Of a stretch of 64,000 nt of DNA, positions 1 to 10,434 are shown in pieces. The position numbers were made by a program, and so were the translations under genes. Location: contig NZ_LMQO01000001.1 of assembly GCF_001425385.1 (NCBI RefSeq), positions 558,001-622,000 on the forward strand, read 5' to 3'. Under the pieces are notes generated by a model that was given only the letters and a program-made list of their open reading frames with translations, did no database searches and was not told the origin of the DNA. Positions within the stretch are counted from its first letter, which is position 1. Each line of letters opens with the position of its first letter. Source of the DNA: Sphingomonas sp. Leaf407. Its GTDB lineage: Bacteria; Pseudomonadota; Alphaproteobacteria; Sphingomonadales; Sphingomonadaceae.

Positions 1-2277
<2,277 letters not shown>

Positions 2278-2319
2278 GGACGGGGGCGGGGCGACAACGT
2301 CCCGTTATGACGTAAAAAA

Positions 2320-2345
2320 GGCCGCTGTCCCGATGGACAGCGGCC
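2320..2345. terminator. Bidirectional intrinsic terminator between secA and lipoprotein gene
   Basis: A perfect 11-bp stem (GGCCGCTGTCC, loop CGAT, GGACAGCGGCC) is flanked by an A-run on the left and TTTTATTTAT on the right. It therefore has a U-tract on either strand and can end both secA (plus) and the convergent gene at 2372 (minus). Confidence 0.92.
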
Positions 2346-2371
2346 TTTTATTTATCGATCGGGAAAGGAGA

Positions 2372-2992
2372 TCAGCGCCGTTCGACCGGCGCCGTCACCG
2401 TCGGACCGAGGCTGCGCAACACATCGCGGGCGTCGAACGCGCGGATGTTGTCGGCGGGTTTCGGACCACGGCCCAGCACGATCTCGGCCACCGCTTCATA
2501 TTTGTCGACCGTACGAATATCGACCGAGCGGTCGAAGAACGGATCGCCCCAGAACGGGTCCCAGCTCCGCCAGCCAAACGCGCGGCTGCGATAGCGCCAT
2601 GCCGGACCCCAGCCACCCCAGCCGAAGCCCGCGCCCCATCCGGGGCCGAACCCGCCACCGCCAAAGCCCGGCGTCGAATAGGTACGGCTGCGCAGGTTGG
2701 TATCGCGGTCGGCCAGGATGAAGTTGTCGAAGCCGCGCTCCAGCGTCAGTTGCGCCGCGCGATAGAGCAGATAACGCTCGACCGTCTCGCGCGACGTCAG
2801 GCTGTTGCCCGAAAAGCTGATCTGAAAGCGGTTCGCCTCGACCTGCTGATCGCTGTAGCCGTTGCGATAGAAGCCGGTGCCGGTCGCTGGCTGATAGGGT
2901 GTCGGCGTGGCGCAGGCGGCAAGGGCCAGCGCTCCGGCAAAGGTCATGCCGATCGCCCGGAGGCGGGCACGGGGGGTAGGGTGCAGCAACAT
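2372..2992 (-). CDS. Putative outer-membrane lipoprotein (CC0125/CC1285-like)
   Basis: This 206-residue protein has a lipoprotein signal: a basic N-terminus, a hydrophobic stretch and an LAAC lipobox near residue 28. The mature part contains FQISFSGNSLTSRETVERYLL, an arrangement I associate with a family of alphaproteobacterial lipoproteins of unknown function, then a Gly/Trp-rich low-complexity stretch. I chose the ATG at 2992 because GGAGAA lies about 6 nt upstream; an ATG at 3013 in the same frame has a poorer upstream context. Function unknown; probably envelope-associated. It is convergent with secA. Confidence 0.75.
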   Translation of the reverse strand: MLLHPTPRARLRAIGMTFAGALALAACATPTPYQPATGTGFYRNGYSDQQVEANRFQISFSGNSLTSRETVERYLLYRAAQLTLERGFDNFILADRDTNLRSRTYSTPGFGGGGFGPGWGAGFGWGGWGPAWRYRSRAFGWRSWDPFWGDPFFDRSVDIRTVDKYEAVAEIVLGRGPKPADNIRAFDARDVLRSLGPTVTAPVERR

Positions 2993-3242
2993 CAGTTTCT
3001 CCAATGCCGCCATGGTTCCCGACCGATGGCGAGTATCCTGATCGTTTAAACGAATGGTCGCCGGTTCGGGTCCGTAGGCCGGACCGGCGGACCGTGCAGG
3101 ATATGAGATTAGCGGTGGCTGAACGGCATCCGTTGCAGCGTTCGAATTGCTTCAACTACGGTGCTGTTCATGGTTAACGTCGTGATAACCGACGCGGTCT
3201 ATGGGAGTCGCGAGGCAGGCGACGGGAGCGGGACGCATAACG

Positions 3243-3574
3243 ATGGCAGAGACACCGGTAACGGTCGAACCCTGCGACCGGGAAGCCGCGCGCCGGCTGC
3301 GCGAGGAAATCCAGCGGCAGATCGGCCCGAGTTCGGGGCTGATCGCGATCGAGGATGATGATTTCGACGTGCAGCTTTTCGCCCGCCATCGCGCCGCGTC
3401 GGCACCGGTCGTGGCGGCAGGGCCGGTAGACCGGCTGACGATCGGGACGATCCTCGCCCGCAATTTTTCGCGGTTCATCCGAATGTCAGCGACCGTATCC
3501 GGGTCGGCAACGCGGCCTGCAACGAACTGTTCGTCGCACTCGCGCGAGCGCAGGTCCGCGATACCGGCGTTTGA
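3243..3574 (+). pseudogene. Small conserved-looking ORF split by a T-run frameshift
   Basis: From the ATG at 3243 the frame reads MAETPVTVEPCDREAARRL and onward with good coding character as far as LTIGTILARNF near 3463. After that, frame 0 becomes Ser/Arg-rich and continues to 3629. If one T is added to the TTTTT run at 3464-3468 (or the ribosome slips by -1), the reading continues NFFAVHPNVSDRIRVGN and ends at a TGA at 3572-3574. That gives a coherent protein of about 110 residues. It may be a sequencing error, a real inactivating deletion or programmed slippage; the sequence alone cannot decide. I do not recognise the family. It has no neighbour in an obvious operon. Confidence 0.5.
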
Positions 3575-3689
3575 CTGCATCCCGAAGGTTCGGGCGAAGC
3601 AATCGCAGACAATATCATGGATTGAGTAACAACGCCGTCGTGCGGCTGTGCCCGGAAGGAAGAACAGATCGCGTCTTCCGGGGTGTCGC

Positions 3690-3764
3690 TGGCTCCCTGA
3701 GTAGGATTCGAACCTACGGCCGCTCGATTAACAGTCGAGAGCTCTACCGCTGAGCTATCAGGGA
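3690..3764 (-). tRNA. tRNA-Asn (GTT anticodon)
   Basis: The reverse complement folds as a 75-nt tRNA with CCA encoded. The acceptor strands are TCCCTGA and TCAGGGA, the D-loop region is TAGCTCAGCGGTAGAGC, the anticodon loop is CTGTTAA with anticodon GTT, and the T-arm is GTAGGTTCGAATCCTAC. The discriminator base is G, followed by genomic CCA (3690-3692). All stems pair cleanly. Confidence 0.97.
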
Positions 3765-3832
3765 ACAACTGCGAGGCCGGGTCTTTAGCAGCCGAATCAG
3801 GCTTTGCAACGCCTAATTTTGCTTTTTACGCA

Positions 3833-4600
3833 TCAGCCGGCGAACTGCTCCATGGTGATGCGGTCGTCGAGCGCGTGTTCGGGGTCGAACAGCAGCGTCA
3901 GGTCGCGCACCCGGTCGATCACGATGTCGACCTGCGCCACGTCGCGCACCTCGCGCTGGTCGGCGACCGCCGAGACGGGGCGCTTGTCCGGTTCGAGGAC
4001 ACGCAGCGAGATGCGCGCCTTGTCGGGCAGGATCGCGCCGCGCCAGCGACGCGGGCGGAACGGGCTGATCGGGGTCAGCGCCAGCATCGCCGACCCCATC
4101 GGCAGGATCGGGCCGTTGGCGGACAGATTGTAGGCGGTCGAGCCGGCCGGCGTGGCGGCGAGGATGCCGTCGCACACCAGTTCGGGCATCACGACGCGGT
4201 CGTTGACCGCGACTTCGAGCTTCGCGGTCTGGCGGGTTTCGCGCAGCAGCGAGACTTCGTTGATCGCCGGCAGCACGCGGACCTCGCCGTCCATCGTCGT
4301 CGCGGTCATGGTGAGCGGCGAGACGCGGAACGGCTTGGCGCGGCTCAGCCGCCGCTCGAGATCGTCGAGCCGCCATTCGTTCATCAGAAAGCCGATGGTG
4401 CCCAGATTCATGCCGAACACCGGCACCGTCCGCCGTCGTTCGAGCAGGGTGTGCAACACCTGCAACAAAAACCCGTCACCACCCAGCGCGACGATCAGGT
4501 CGGCATCCTCGATCCCACACCACTCGTAGCGTTCGCGCAGCATATCCTCGGCGGCGCGGGCTTGCGGGGTGGGCGAGGCGAGCAAGGCGAGGCGGGTCAT
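3833..4600 (-). CDS. nadK: NAD kinase
   Basis: NadK phosphorylates NAD to NADP in the cytosol. The 255 residues show the nucleotide-binding GGDGFLL motif (40-46), the INEVSLLR segment near 112, and the TPAGSTAYN motif that contacts the adenosine. Length matches the short bacterial NadK form. The start ATG overlaps the end of moaA by 4 bp (ATGA), so the two are probably co-translated, although their pathways are unrelated. Downstream lies the tRNA-Asn on the same strand. Confidence 0.95.
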   Translation of the reverse strand: MTRLALLASPTPQARAAEDMLRERYEWCGIEDADLIVALGGDGFLLQVLHTLLERRRTVPVFGMNLGTIGFLMNEWRLDDLERRLSRAKPFRVSPLTMTATTMDGEVRVLPAINEVSLLRETRQTAKLEVAVNDRVVMPELVCDGILAATPAGSTAYNLSANGPILPMGSAMLALTPISPFRPRRWRGAILPDKARISLRVLEPDKRPVSAVADQREVRDVAQVDIVIDRVRDLTLLFDPEHALDDRITMEQFAG

Positions 4601-5598
4601 CCGCCGGTCACGCTCATGTGGCGGGTGACGGCGGGGGCAGCGCCGGCCTCGATACGGAAGTCGTGCGCGGCGGGTTTCCTGGGCAACGCGGCGTCGAGCG
4701 CGGCGTCGAGCGCGTCGATGCCGCCGGTGCGCAGCGCATCCTTGAGGTCGACATGATCGTCATGGCCAAGACAGAGGTAGAGCTTGCCCTCGGTCGTCAG
4801 GCGCACGCGGTTGCAGCCGGCACAGAAATTCTCGGTCAGCGGCGAGATGAGGCCGAGGCGGTTGCCCTGTCCGCCGACCCGCCAGTAGCGTGCCGGGCCA
4901 CCGGTGCGATGCTGGTCGCGGGTCAGGGTGAAGCGTTGCCCGAGCGTCTCGAACACGCGGGTGAGCGGCACGAACCGGTCTGTGCGGTCCTCGTCGATCG
5001 CGCCGAGCGGCATCGTCTCGATCAGCGAGAGGTCGTGGCCCTCGCGGCCGCACCAGGCCAGCATGTCGCCGACCTGATCCTCGTTCAGCCCTTTCAGCAC
5101 CACCATGTTGATCTTGACCGCGATTGCAGCGTCGCGTGCGGCGGCGATGCCGTCCAGCACCTGGGCAATGTCGCCGTGGCGGGTGACGTAGCGGAAGGTA
5201 GCGGGATCGAGGCTGTCGAGGCTGACATTGATTCGCCGGATGCCCGCATCGGCCAGCGCGGGCGCGTGATCGCGCAGCCGGGTGGCGTTGGTCGTCATCG
5301 TCAGTTCCGACAGGCCGCCGCCGTCCAGCATCCGCCCGAGCCGGCGGCACAGGTCGGTCACGTCGCGGCGGACCAGCGGCTCACCACCCGACAGGCGGAT
5401 CTTGTCGATGCCGCGCGCGACGAAGCGTTCGGCGATGACCGCGATTTCCTCGAGGCTCAACAAGCGGTTGCGCGGCAGGAAGGTCATCGCTTCGGACATG
5501 CAGTAGCGGCACCGCAGGTCGCAGCGGTCGGTGACGGAAATCCGCAGGTAGCGGATGGTTCGACCATGCGCATCGATCAGGGAAGGGGCGCAGGTCAT
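4597..5598 (-). CDS. moaA: GTP 3',8-cyclase MoaA (molybdenum cofactor biosynthesis)
   Basis: A radical-SAM enzyme that converts GTP to 3',8-cyclo-GTP, the first step of molybdopterin synthesis. The SAM cluster motif is CDLRCRYC (Cys26, 30, 33). The second cluster motif is CAGCNRVRL followed by a third Cys in LYLCLGH. The protein ends in the conserved catalytic GG (332-333), so it is full length. The last bases overlap nadK. moaB is present separately near 19.1 kb; other moa genes are not in the window. Confidence 0.96.
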   Translation of the reverse strand: MTCAPSLIDAHGRTIRYLRISVTDRCDLRCRYCMSEAMTFLPRNRLLSLEEIAVIAERFVARGIDKIRLSGGEPLVRRDVTDLCRRLGRMLDGGGLSELTMTTNATRLRDHAPALADAGIRRINVSLDSLDPATFRYVTRHGDIAQVLDGIAAARDAAIAVKINMVVLKGLNEDQVGDMLAWCGREGHDLSLIETMPLGAIDEDRTDRFVPLTRVFETLGQRFTLTRDQHRTGGPARYWRVGGQGNRLGLISPLTENFCAGCNRVRLTTEGKLYLCLGHDDHVDLKDALRTGGIDALDAALDAALPRKPAAHDFRIEAGAAPAVTRHMSVTGG

Positions 5599-5701
5599 TA
5601 CCGCGAAGCTAGGGTGCGTTCACCGGCCATACAAGGTGTCCATTGCCGCCCCCGATGCGCGGCCCTAGGGTCGCGTGATGGGTGGGGGGAAAACCGCGGG
5701 C

Positions 5702-7660
5702 ATGGGTCATGATGCGGCGCACGAGCGCGCGCTGTTCATATTGTCGTTCCGGCAGCGCGACGAGCTGACCGCGATCCTGTCGCGCGCCGGTTGGCGGATC
5801 GTGGCCGCACGTCGCGCGGACGGCATCCGCCAGCGGGTGGCGGCGAGCGGGACGGCGATCGCGATCGTCGATGCGCGCGGCGCGATCGACGACGGCATCG
5901 CCGCCACCGCCGAACTGGCGCAGGTGGCGGGGCATGGCGATGCGGTGCTGGTGCTGGTCGCCAAGGGTGATGTCGACCGGCTGGGCGCGCTGTACGAGGC
6001 GGGGGCGACCCATTTCCTCATCAGTCCCGTGACCGAGGAAATGCTGGTGCAGGGCGTGCGCTTTGCCGAGCGGCACGTCCACCGGATGGGCGGCGGGTGG
6101 CATGATCCGCTGGCCGGCGGCGGCGCGCCGCTCGGCTGGCGGCTCGATAGCGTGCGGGGCAGCGTGCAGTTGACCCCGGCGCTGGCCGAGGCGACCGGCT
6201 TCGGCGAGACGGCGACGCCGCGCGGGCTGTTGCGGCAATTGGGGCAGGACGGGCGGCGGACCGCGCTGGCGGCGATCCGGCGGCTGGGCACGGCATCGCC
6301 CGCCACCGCCTTCGCCCACGACCTGCCGGGGCTGGGGCGGGTGGTGCAGCATGTCGCGCGCGATCCGCACAGCCAGCGGCTGCACGCGCTGGTCGAGCCG
6401 CTGGCGCGGGTCGGCGATATTGGCGCGGTGGTGCGCGAGGCGCTCGGGTCGGTGCGCGATCTGGCGGGGACGTTGCGCTGGATCGACCGGCGGATCGAGG
6501 CGGGCGAGGTGCCCGGCATCCGCGTGATCGCGATCGGCGGGATCGATCCGGTCAACCGGCGGCAGGGGCGCAGCGTCGGCGACACGCTGCTGCGCGCGGT
6601 GGAGCGACGGATCGAGCGGGCGGTGCGCGATGCCGGGCTGGTCCGCGCCGCCGTCGCCCGGCTGGGCGGCACCGAGTTCGCGGTGCTGCTGCCGCATGGC
6701 GCCGATCAGGATTTGGAGGCGGCACTGGCGCGCGCGGTGGCGCGGCCGTTCGTGGCGGGAGACGACATGGTCGCGCTGACGCTGCGCCAGGCATGCGACA
6801 CGGTGCAGCCGGGCGAGGACGGCGCGGCGCTCGTGCGCCGGGTGCAGGCGCTGTTGCCCGGCGCCAGGGCGGGCGACGGCGACCGGCCGGTCGCGGTGCT
6901 GGATGCGCAGCGGCTGGCGGCGGATATTGCGCGGGCGATCGAGACGCGCGAGATCGCGATTCTGTTTCAACCGCAGGTGAAGCTGACCAGCGGTCGGATC
7001 ATCGGGGTCGAGGCGCTGGCGCGCTGGCGGCACGGGCGCGAGGGCGAGCTGGGTCCCGAGCTGCTGTTCGACGCGGCGGCGCGCGCGGGCCTTGCCGGGC
7101 GGCTGTCGGCGCATGTCCAGCGCGAGGCGATGCGGATCGCCGCCGGCTGGCCCGGGGCGCTCGGCCACCTGCGGCTGTCGATCAACGTAACCGCCGAGGA
7201 TGTGGCGCAGGCGGATTTCGCCGACACGCTGCTGGCGCGCGCCGATGCCAGCGGGTTTCCGCGCGAACGGCTGACCGTGGAAGTAACCGAGAGCGGGCTG
7301 ATCGCCGAACTGGGCGAGGCGGCGGGGCTGCTCGCGGCGCTGCGCGCGGCGGGGTGCCGGGTGGCGATCGACGATTTCGGCACGGGCTATTCGAGCCTCG
7401 CCTATCTGAAGGCGCTGCCGCTCGACTATCTCAAGATCGACAAGAAGCTGGCGCAGGACATCGTCGGGTCGCCGCGCGACCGGGTGGTGGTGCGCGGCGT
7501 GATCGACATGGCGCGCTCGCTGGGGCTGACAGTGGTCGCCGAAGGAGTCGAAACCGAGGCGCAGCGCGACGCGCTCGCGGCGGAGGGGTGCCAATTGTAT
7601 CAGGGATTTTTGTGCGCGGAACCGCTGGAAGTAAGCGCGTTGGTGGCGTTGGTTGGTTAG
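5702..7660 (+). CDS. EAL c-di-GMP phosphodiesterase with degenerate GGDEF domain
   Basis: A 652-residue signalling protein. It has an N-terminal receiver-like region (about 1-130), a middle part, a GGDEF-like domain in which the active-site loop reads GGTEF (near residue 320), and a C-terminal EAL domain (from about 410). The EAL domain keeps the catalytic set: EALARW, SINVT, VEVTES, DDFGTGYSS, LKIDKKL, VAEGVETE and YQGFL. The phosphodiesterase is therefore predicted active, while the cyclase third position (Asp/Glu to Thr) is probably non-catalytic and may bind GTP as a regulator. I chose 5702 because GGGGGGA lies 11 nt upstream; in-frame GTG and ATG codons occur at 5675 and 5678. Divergent from moaA. 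Confidence 0.88.
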   Translation: MGHDAAHERALFILSFRQRDELTAILSRAGWRIVAARRADGIRQRVAASGTAIAIVDARGAIDDGIAATAELAQVAGHGDAVLVLVAKGDVDRLGALYEAGATHFLISPVTEEMLVQGVRFAERHVHRMGGGWHDPLAGGGAPLGWRLDSVRGSVQLTPALAEATGFGETATPRGLLRQLGQDGRRTALAAIRRLGTASPATAFAHDLPGLGRVVQHVARDPHSQRLHALVEPLARVGDIGAVVREALGSVRDLAGTLRWIDRRIEAGEVPGIRVIAIGGIDPVNRRQGRSVGDTLLRAVERRIERAVRDAGLVRAAVARLGGTEFAVLLPHGADQDLEAALARAVARPFVAGDDMVALTLRQACDTVQPGEDGAALVRRVQALLPGARAGDGDRPVAVLDAQRLAADIARAIETREIAILFQPQVKLTSGRIIGVEALARWRHGREGELGPELLFDAAARAGLAGRLSAHVQREAMRIAAGWPGALGHLRLSINVTAEDVAQADFADTLLARADASGFPRERLTVEVTESGLIAELGEAAGLLAALRAAGCRVAIDDFGTGYSSLAYLKALPLDYLKIDKKLAQDIVGSPRDRVVVRGVIDMARSLGLTVVAEGVETEAQRDALAAEGCQLYQGFLCAEPLEVSALVALVG

Positions 7661-8026
7661 GGTGCTGATATTGCTGCAGTATCGAAGGTTGCACCGGTGC
7701 GTTTCCCGGGCGTTTCGCGCAACCATCGTGTGACCTTGGTGCAACCGTCGCGTCCTTCGGGAGCGGCAGCGCTGACGCGCCGGATATGGATGCGGTTTTC
7801 AAAGAACGACGCGATACCAAGTCGGGATCGACATCCAACGATCCGGGAGGCTTTCTCACTCCCGATCCGTCGTCGCCTCTGACCTGTTCCGGGGTGACGG
7901 GTTCGGCAACGGCATCGCTGCATGTCGATCCGCCCCGAACGATGCGCGGGTTGCAGGACCGCCGCTCCGACCGGGTCGGGCACGACCGGTCTTGGCTTGC
8001 CGGCCGGGGACTCTAAGAATGGCGGC
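7661..8026. other. 366-bp gene-free stretch before the ABC permease
   Basis: No convincing ORF lies here. The frame of the downstream permease is open from 7922, but that extension is Arg/Gly/Pro-rich and looks non-coding. A perfect 9-bp inverted repeat, GGTTGCACC (7687-7695) and GGTGCAACC (7738-7746), with 42 bp between the arms, could be an operator or the base of a leader hairpin. No clear sigma-70 promoter is visible. Confidence 0.5.
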
Positions 8027-9052
8027 ATGGGACGATGGTCAGCCGGCAGGGAAAAGGCGCGGAACGGAACGGGCCGGCTGTTCCTGCAGGATCGGCGGAT
8101 CGCGTGGAACGTGATCCGCGCGACGTTCGCCAATTGGCACGATCGTGCGATCGCCGCCTTCCTGCTGCTGGCGGCACTCGCGATCGCGCAGGCGTGGTTC
8201 GCCGAGCGTCCCCCGATCGTCGCGGCATGGGTGGCGCTCGCGGTCGGTGCCCTGTCCGGCGTCGGGGCGGAACGGCTGGTCGCGGCGCGCCTCGTGTTCC
8301 ACGCCAGCGACGGGTTGCTGGCGGCCGATGCGCTCGATGCCGGGCAACGCCGGCGCTATCGTGTCGCGTGGCATGGTATTGGACTGGGGGTGTTCGTCGC
8401 GGTGATGCTGGTCGTGCGGGCCTCGTTGTCGCCCCTCGGCGGCGTCGGCTATATCGCTGGCGTGCTGGTTGCCGGGGCGGCGGGCAGCATGACGATGCCG
8501 GAACGGGTCGCCGGCATGTCGCGACCGGGATGGACGGTTCGAGCATGGTCGCACCGTCCGGCCGCCGGGGGCGTCGCCGCTGCGATCCTGCTGCTGTCGC
8601 TGCTGGCGGCACGCACGCTGGGGATCGAGGCGCGGATGGTGATCGTCGGCGCCGAAGTGCTGCTTTTCTCGCTGTTGCTGGCCGGGGTCGACGATGCCGT
8701 CGTCCGCTTCATGACTTTCGCCGGGTACGACGTGTGGCGCATCGTCGCGCGTCACGCGCGAGGGTTGGCCGGCTTGTTTGCGGTCGCGCTGCCGGGGTGC
8801 TGGGCGATGGTCGGGCCGGTCGCCGCCGGGATCGGCGCTGCCATCGGCGTCGCGGTCCTGCTGCTGGTGACGCTGCGCGTTCTGGCGTACCGGTTGCACG
8901 CCAGGCGGTTTGCCGATGTCCTTGTCTCATTGCTCGCAGGGCTGCTGATGACCGTAGCCTATTCGCTGCCGGTAGCGCTGCCGGTGATCGTGGTCGCGAT
9001 GCTGTGGCAGTTGCATCGCCGGGGACGCGCCCGGATGTGGCTGCTGGCATGA
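8027..9052 (+). CDS. Multi-spanning membrane protein, ABC permease partner
   Basis: A 341-residue, very hydrophobic protein with about 8-10 predicted membrane segments after a basic N-terminus. It has no signature I can place in a named permease family. Its 3' end overlaps the ATPase gene by 4 bp (ATGA), the usual arrangement for a permease and its ATPase, and this is the main reason for the call. The start at the ATG at 8027 (MGRWSAGREKARNGTG) is the best in-frame choice, but its ribosome-binding site is weak. Substrate unknown. An export role is inferred from the partner's signature motif. Confidence 0.7.
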   Translation: MGRWSAGREKARNGTGRLFLQDRRIAWNVIRATFANWHDRAIAAFLLLAALAIAQAWFAERPPIVAAWVALAVGALSGVGAERLVAARLVFHASDGLLAADALDAGQRRRYRVAWHGIGLGVFVAVMLVVRASLSPLGGVGYIAGVLVAGAAGSMTMPERVAGMSRPGWTVRAWSHRPAAGGVAAAILLLSLLAARTLGIEARMVIVGAEVLLFSLLLAGVDDAVVRFMTFAGYDVWRIVARHARGLAGLFAVALPGCWAMVGPVAAGIGAAIGVAVLLLVTLRVLAYRLHARRFADVLVSLLAGLLMTVAYSLPVALPVIVVAMLWQLHRRGRARMWLLA

Positions 9053-9777
9053 TTGCCGCCATCGACCTCGTCGGTGTCGCGGTGGAGCGCGGCGGGCAGC
9101 GCGTCGTGCAGGGCATCGAGCTGACGATCGCGCGTGGATCATGGTTCGGTGTCATCGGTGCCAATGGATCGGGCAAGACCAGCCTGCTCCGAGCGTTGGC
9201 GGGCAGGCTGGCCTTCGCGGGCGGATCGTGCCGGGTCGATGGGGAGGAACTGGTGGAGAACCGGGTCGCACGGGCGACGCGCTTCGGGTTCGCTCCGCCG
9301 GCCGACAAGCTGCCCGACGCGCTGCGGACACGCGATATTCTCGATCTGGTCGGCGGCGGTCGTGAGGATGTACGGCGTCGGCTGGGGGGCTTGTACGACG
9401 CGCTGGGGCTGGCTGCGTTGATCGACCACTGGGTCGGTGATTGTTCGGCGGGGATGCGGCAGCGGATCGCGATCGCCGCGGCGTTCGCGGGTGGTCACGC
9501 CCATGTGATCCTCGACGAGCCGTTCAACTGGCTCGATCCCGTGGCCGTTTTCGATCTGCGCGCGGCGTTGCGCGGGCGGGTGGGGGCGGGGCTGACGCTC
9601 ATCACCGCGCTGCATGATCTCCACACGCTGGCCACTGCCTGTGATGCGGGGCTGATGCTCGCGGATGGCAAGGTCGCGCTCGCACTGGACGAGGGCAGGC
9701 TGCGGGCAGCGGCGCGGGACCCGCAGGCGTTCGAGCGGCAGACGATCGACCGGCTGCGATCCGCGTCGGGCGGATAG
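9049..9777 (+). CDS. ABC transporter ATP-binding protein
   Basis: 242 residues forming one ABC ATPase domain. Walker A is GANGSGKTS (near 35), the signature is CSAGMRQR in place of LSGGQ, Walker B is HVILDEP, the D-loop region is WLDP, and the switch His sits in ITALHD. The S-x-GM-x-QR form of the signature is typical of ABC-2-type exporters. Start ATG overlaps the permease stop codon. It forms a two-gene unit with the preceding membrane protein; no periplasmic binding protein is nearby, which also favours export over import. Substrate unknown. Confidence 0.88.
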   Translation: MIAAIDLVGVAVERGGQRVVQGIELTIARGSWFGVIGANGSGKTSLLRALAGRLAFAGGSCRVDGEELVENRVARATRFGFAPPADKLPDALRTRDILDLVGGGREDVRRRLGGLYDALGLAALIDHWVGDCSAGMRQRIAIAAAFAGGHAHVILDEPFNWLDPVAVFDLRAALRGRVGAGLTLITALHDLHTLATACDAGLMLADGKVALALDEGRLRAAARDPQAFERQTIDRLRSASGG

Positions 9778-9795
9778 CGGGCCGGGATAATCGCG

Positions 9796-10434
9796 TTACG
9801 TCGATCGTCGGGGCGAGCGCACCGCCGCATCATGCCAGTCGGACCCGGCCGGGAGCGCTTCCGGCGGGGCGTGGCGGCGGATCAGGGTGCGGATGGCTTC
9901 GTTGATCGGTTGCCATTCGGGATTGTCGAGATTGGTGGTCCACGTCCGGCTCTGCCCACCGCTAATGCGTTCGAGCGCGGCGGGGGTGCCGTCGACGTCG
10001 ATGCCGTCGTCGCGGGTGAGCTTGGGCAGGAGGCTGTCGACCAGCAGGAAGAAGGCACGTTCTTCCTGCCGGGGTACGTTGAAGCGGTAGCGTTCGCGCG
10101 GACGGCCGCCGTCCCTGGGGGTCACGACCAGCACCGCCTTGGCCGGGGCGCCGAGCGCATGAACCGCGATCTGGAACGCATAGGCGTGGTCGGACAAGCT
10201 CGGCTGGGCAACGAAGCGCAGCCCGTCGAGCGGCGCGGGGGCGAGCGTGTGGGCGAGGCGCGCCTGGCCTTTACGCAGCGGATCGCGGGTCGGGGTGTCG
10301 ATCGGCGCGGTCCTGTAGGCGGTCGACGCCTTGGCGTCGCGCGCCTCGCGCGGATCGTTGACGAGGAGATAGGCCGCCAGCGTCAGGCCGACGAGGATCG
10401 CCAGCGGCACGATGATGCCGAGCAGCTTCCTCAT
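9796..10434 (-). CDS. Membrane-anchored hypothetical protein downstream of mfd
   Basis: 212 residues with a single N-terminal transmembrane helix (residues 4-25, MRKLLGIIVPLAILVGLTL). The soluble part is probably periplasmic and resembles no family I can name. The start ATG overlaps the mfd stop by 4 bp (ATGA), so it should be made together with Mfd. No catalytic motif is visible. It is convergent with the ABC ATPase gene, 18 bp away. Confidence 0.7.
   Translation of the reverse strand: MRKLLGIIVPLAILVGLTLAAYLLVNDPREARDAKASTAYRTAPIDTPTRDPLRKGQARLAHTLAPAPLDGLRFVAQPSLSDHAYAFQIAVHALGAPAKAVLVVTPRDGGRPRERYRFNVPRQEERAFFLLVDSLLPKLTRDDGIDVDGTPAALERISGGQSRTWTTNLDNPEWQPINEAIRTLIRRHAPPEALPAGSDWHDAAVRSPRRST

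Noticed and set aside
3174..3192. Imperfect palindrome around GGTTAACGTCGTGATAACC as an operator
   Set aside because: Imperfect, and not linked to a clear promoter or regulated gene.
5609..7744. 711-residue minus-strand frame opposite the EAL gene
   Set aside because: Translation is repetitive Arg/Gln/Pro-rich sequence with no domain. The plus strand has a complete EAL catalytic set.
7922..8026. N-terminal extension of the ABC permease from an ATG at 7922
   Set aside because: The extension is Arg/Gly/Ser/Pro-rich with no hydrophobic segment; the ATG at 8027 leads directly into a plausible cytoplasmic N-terminus.
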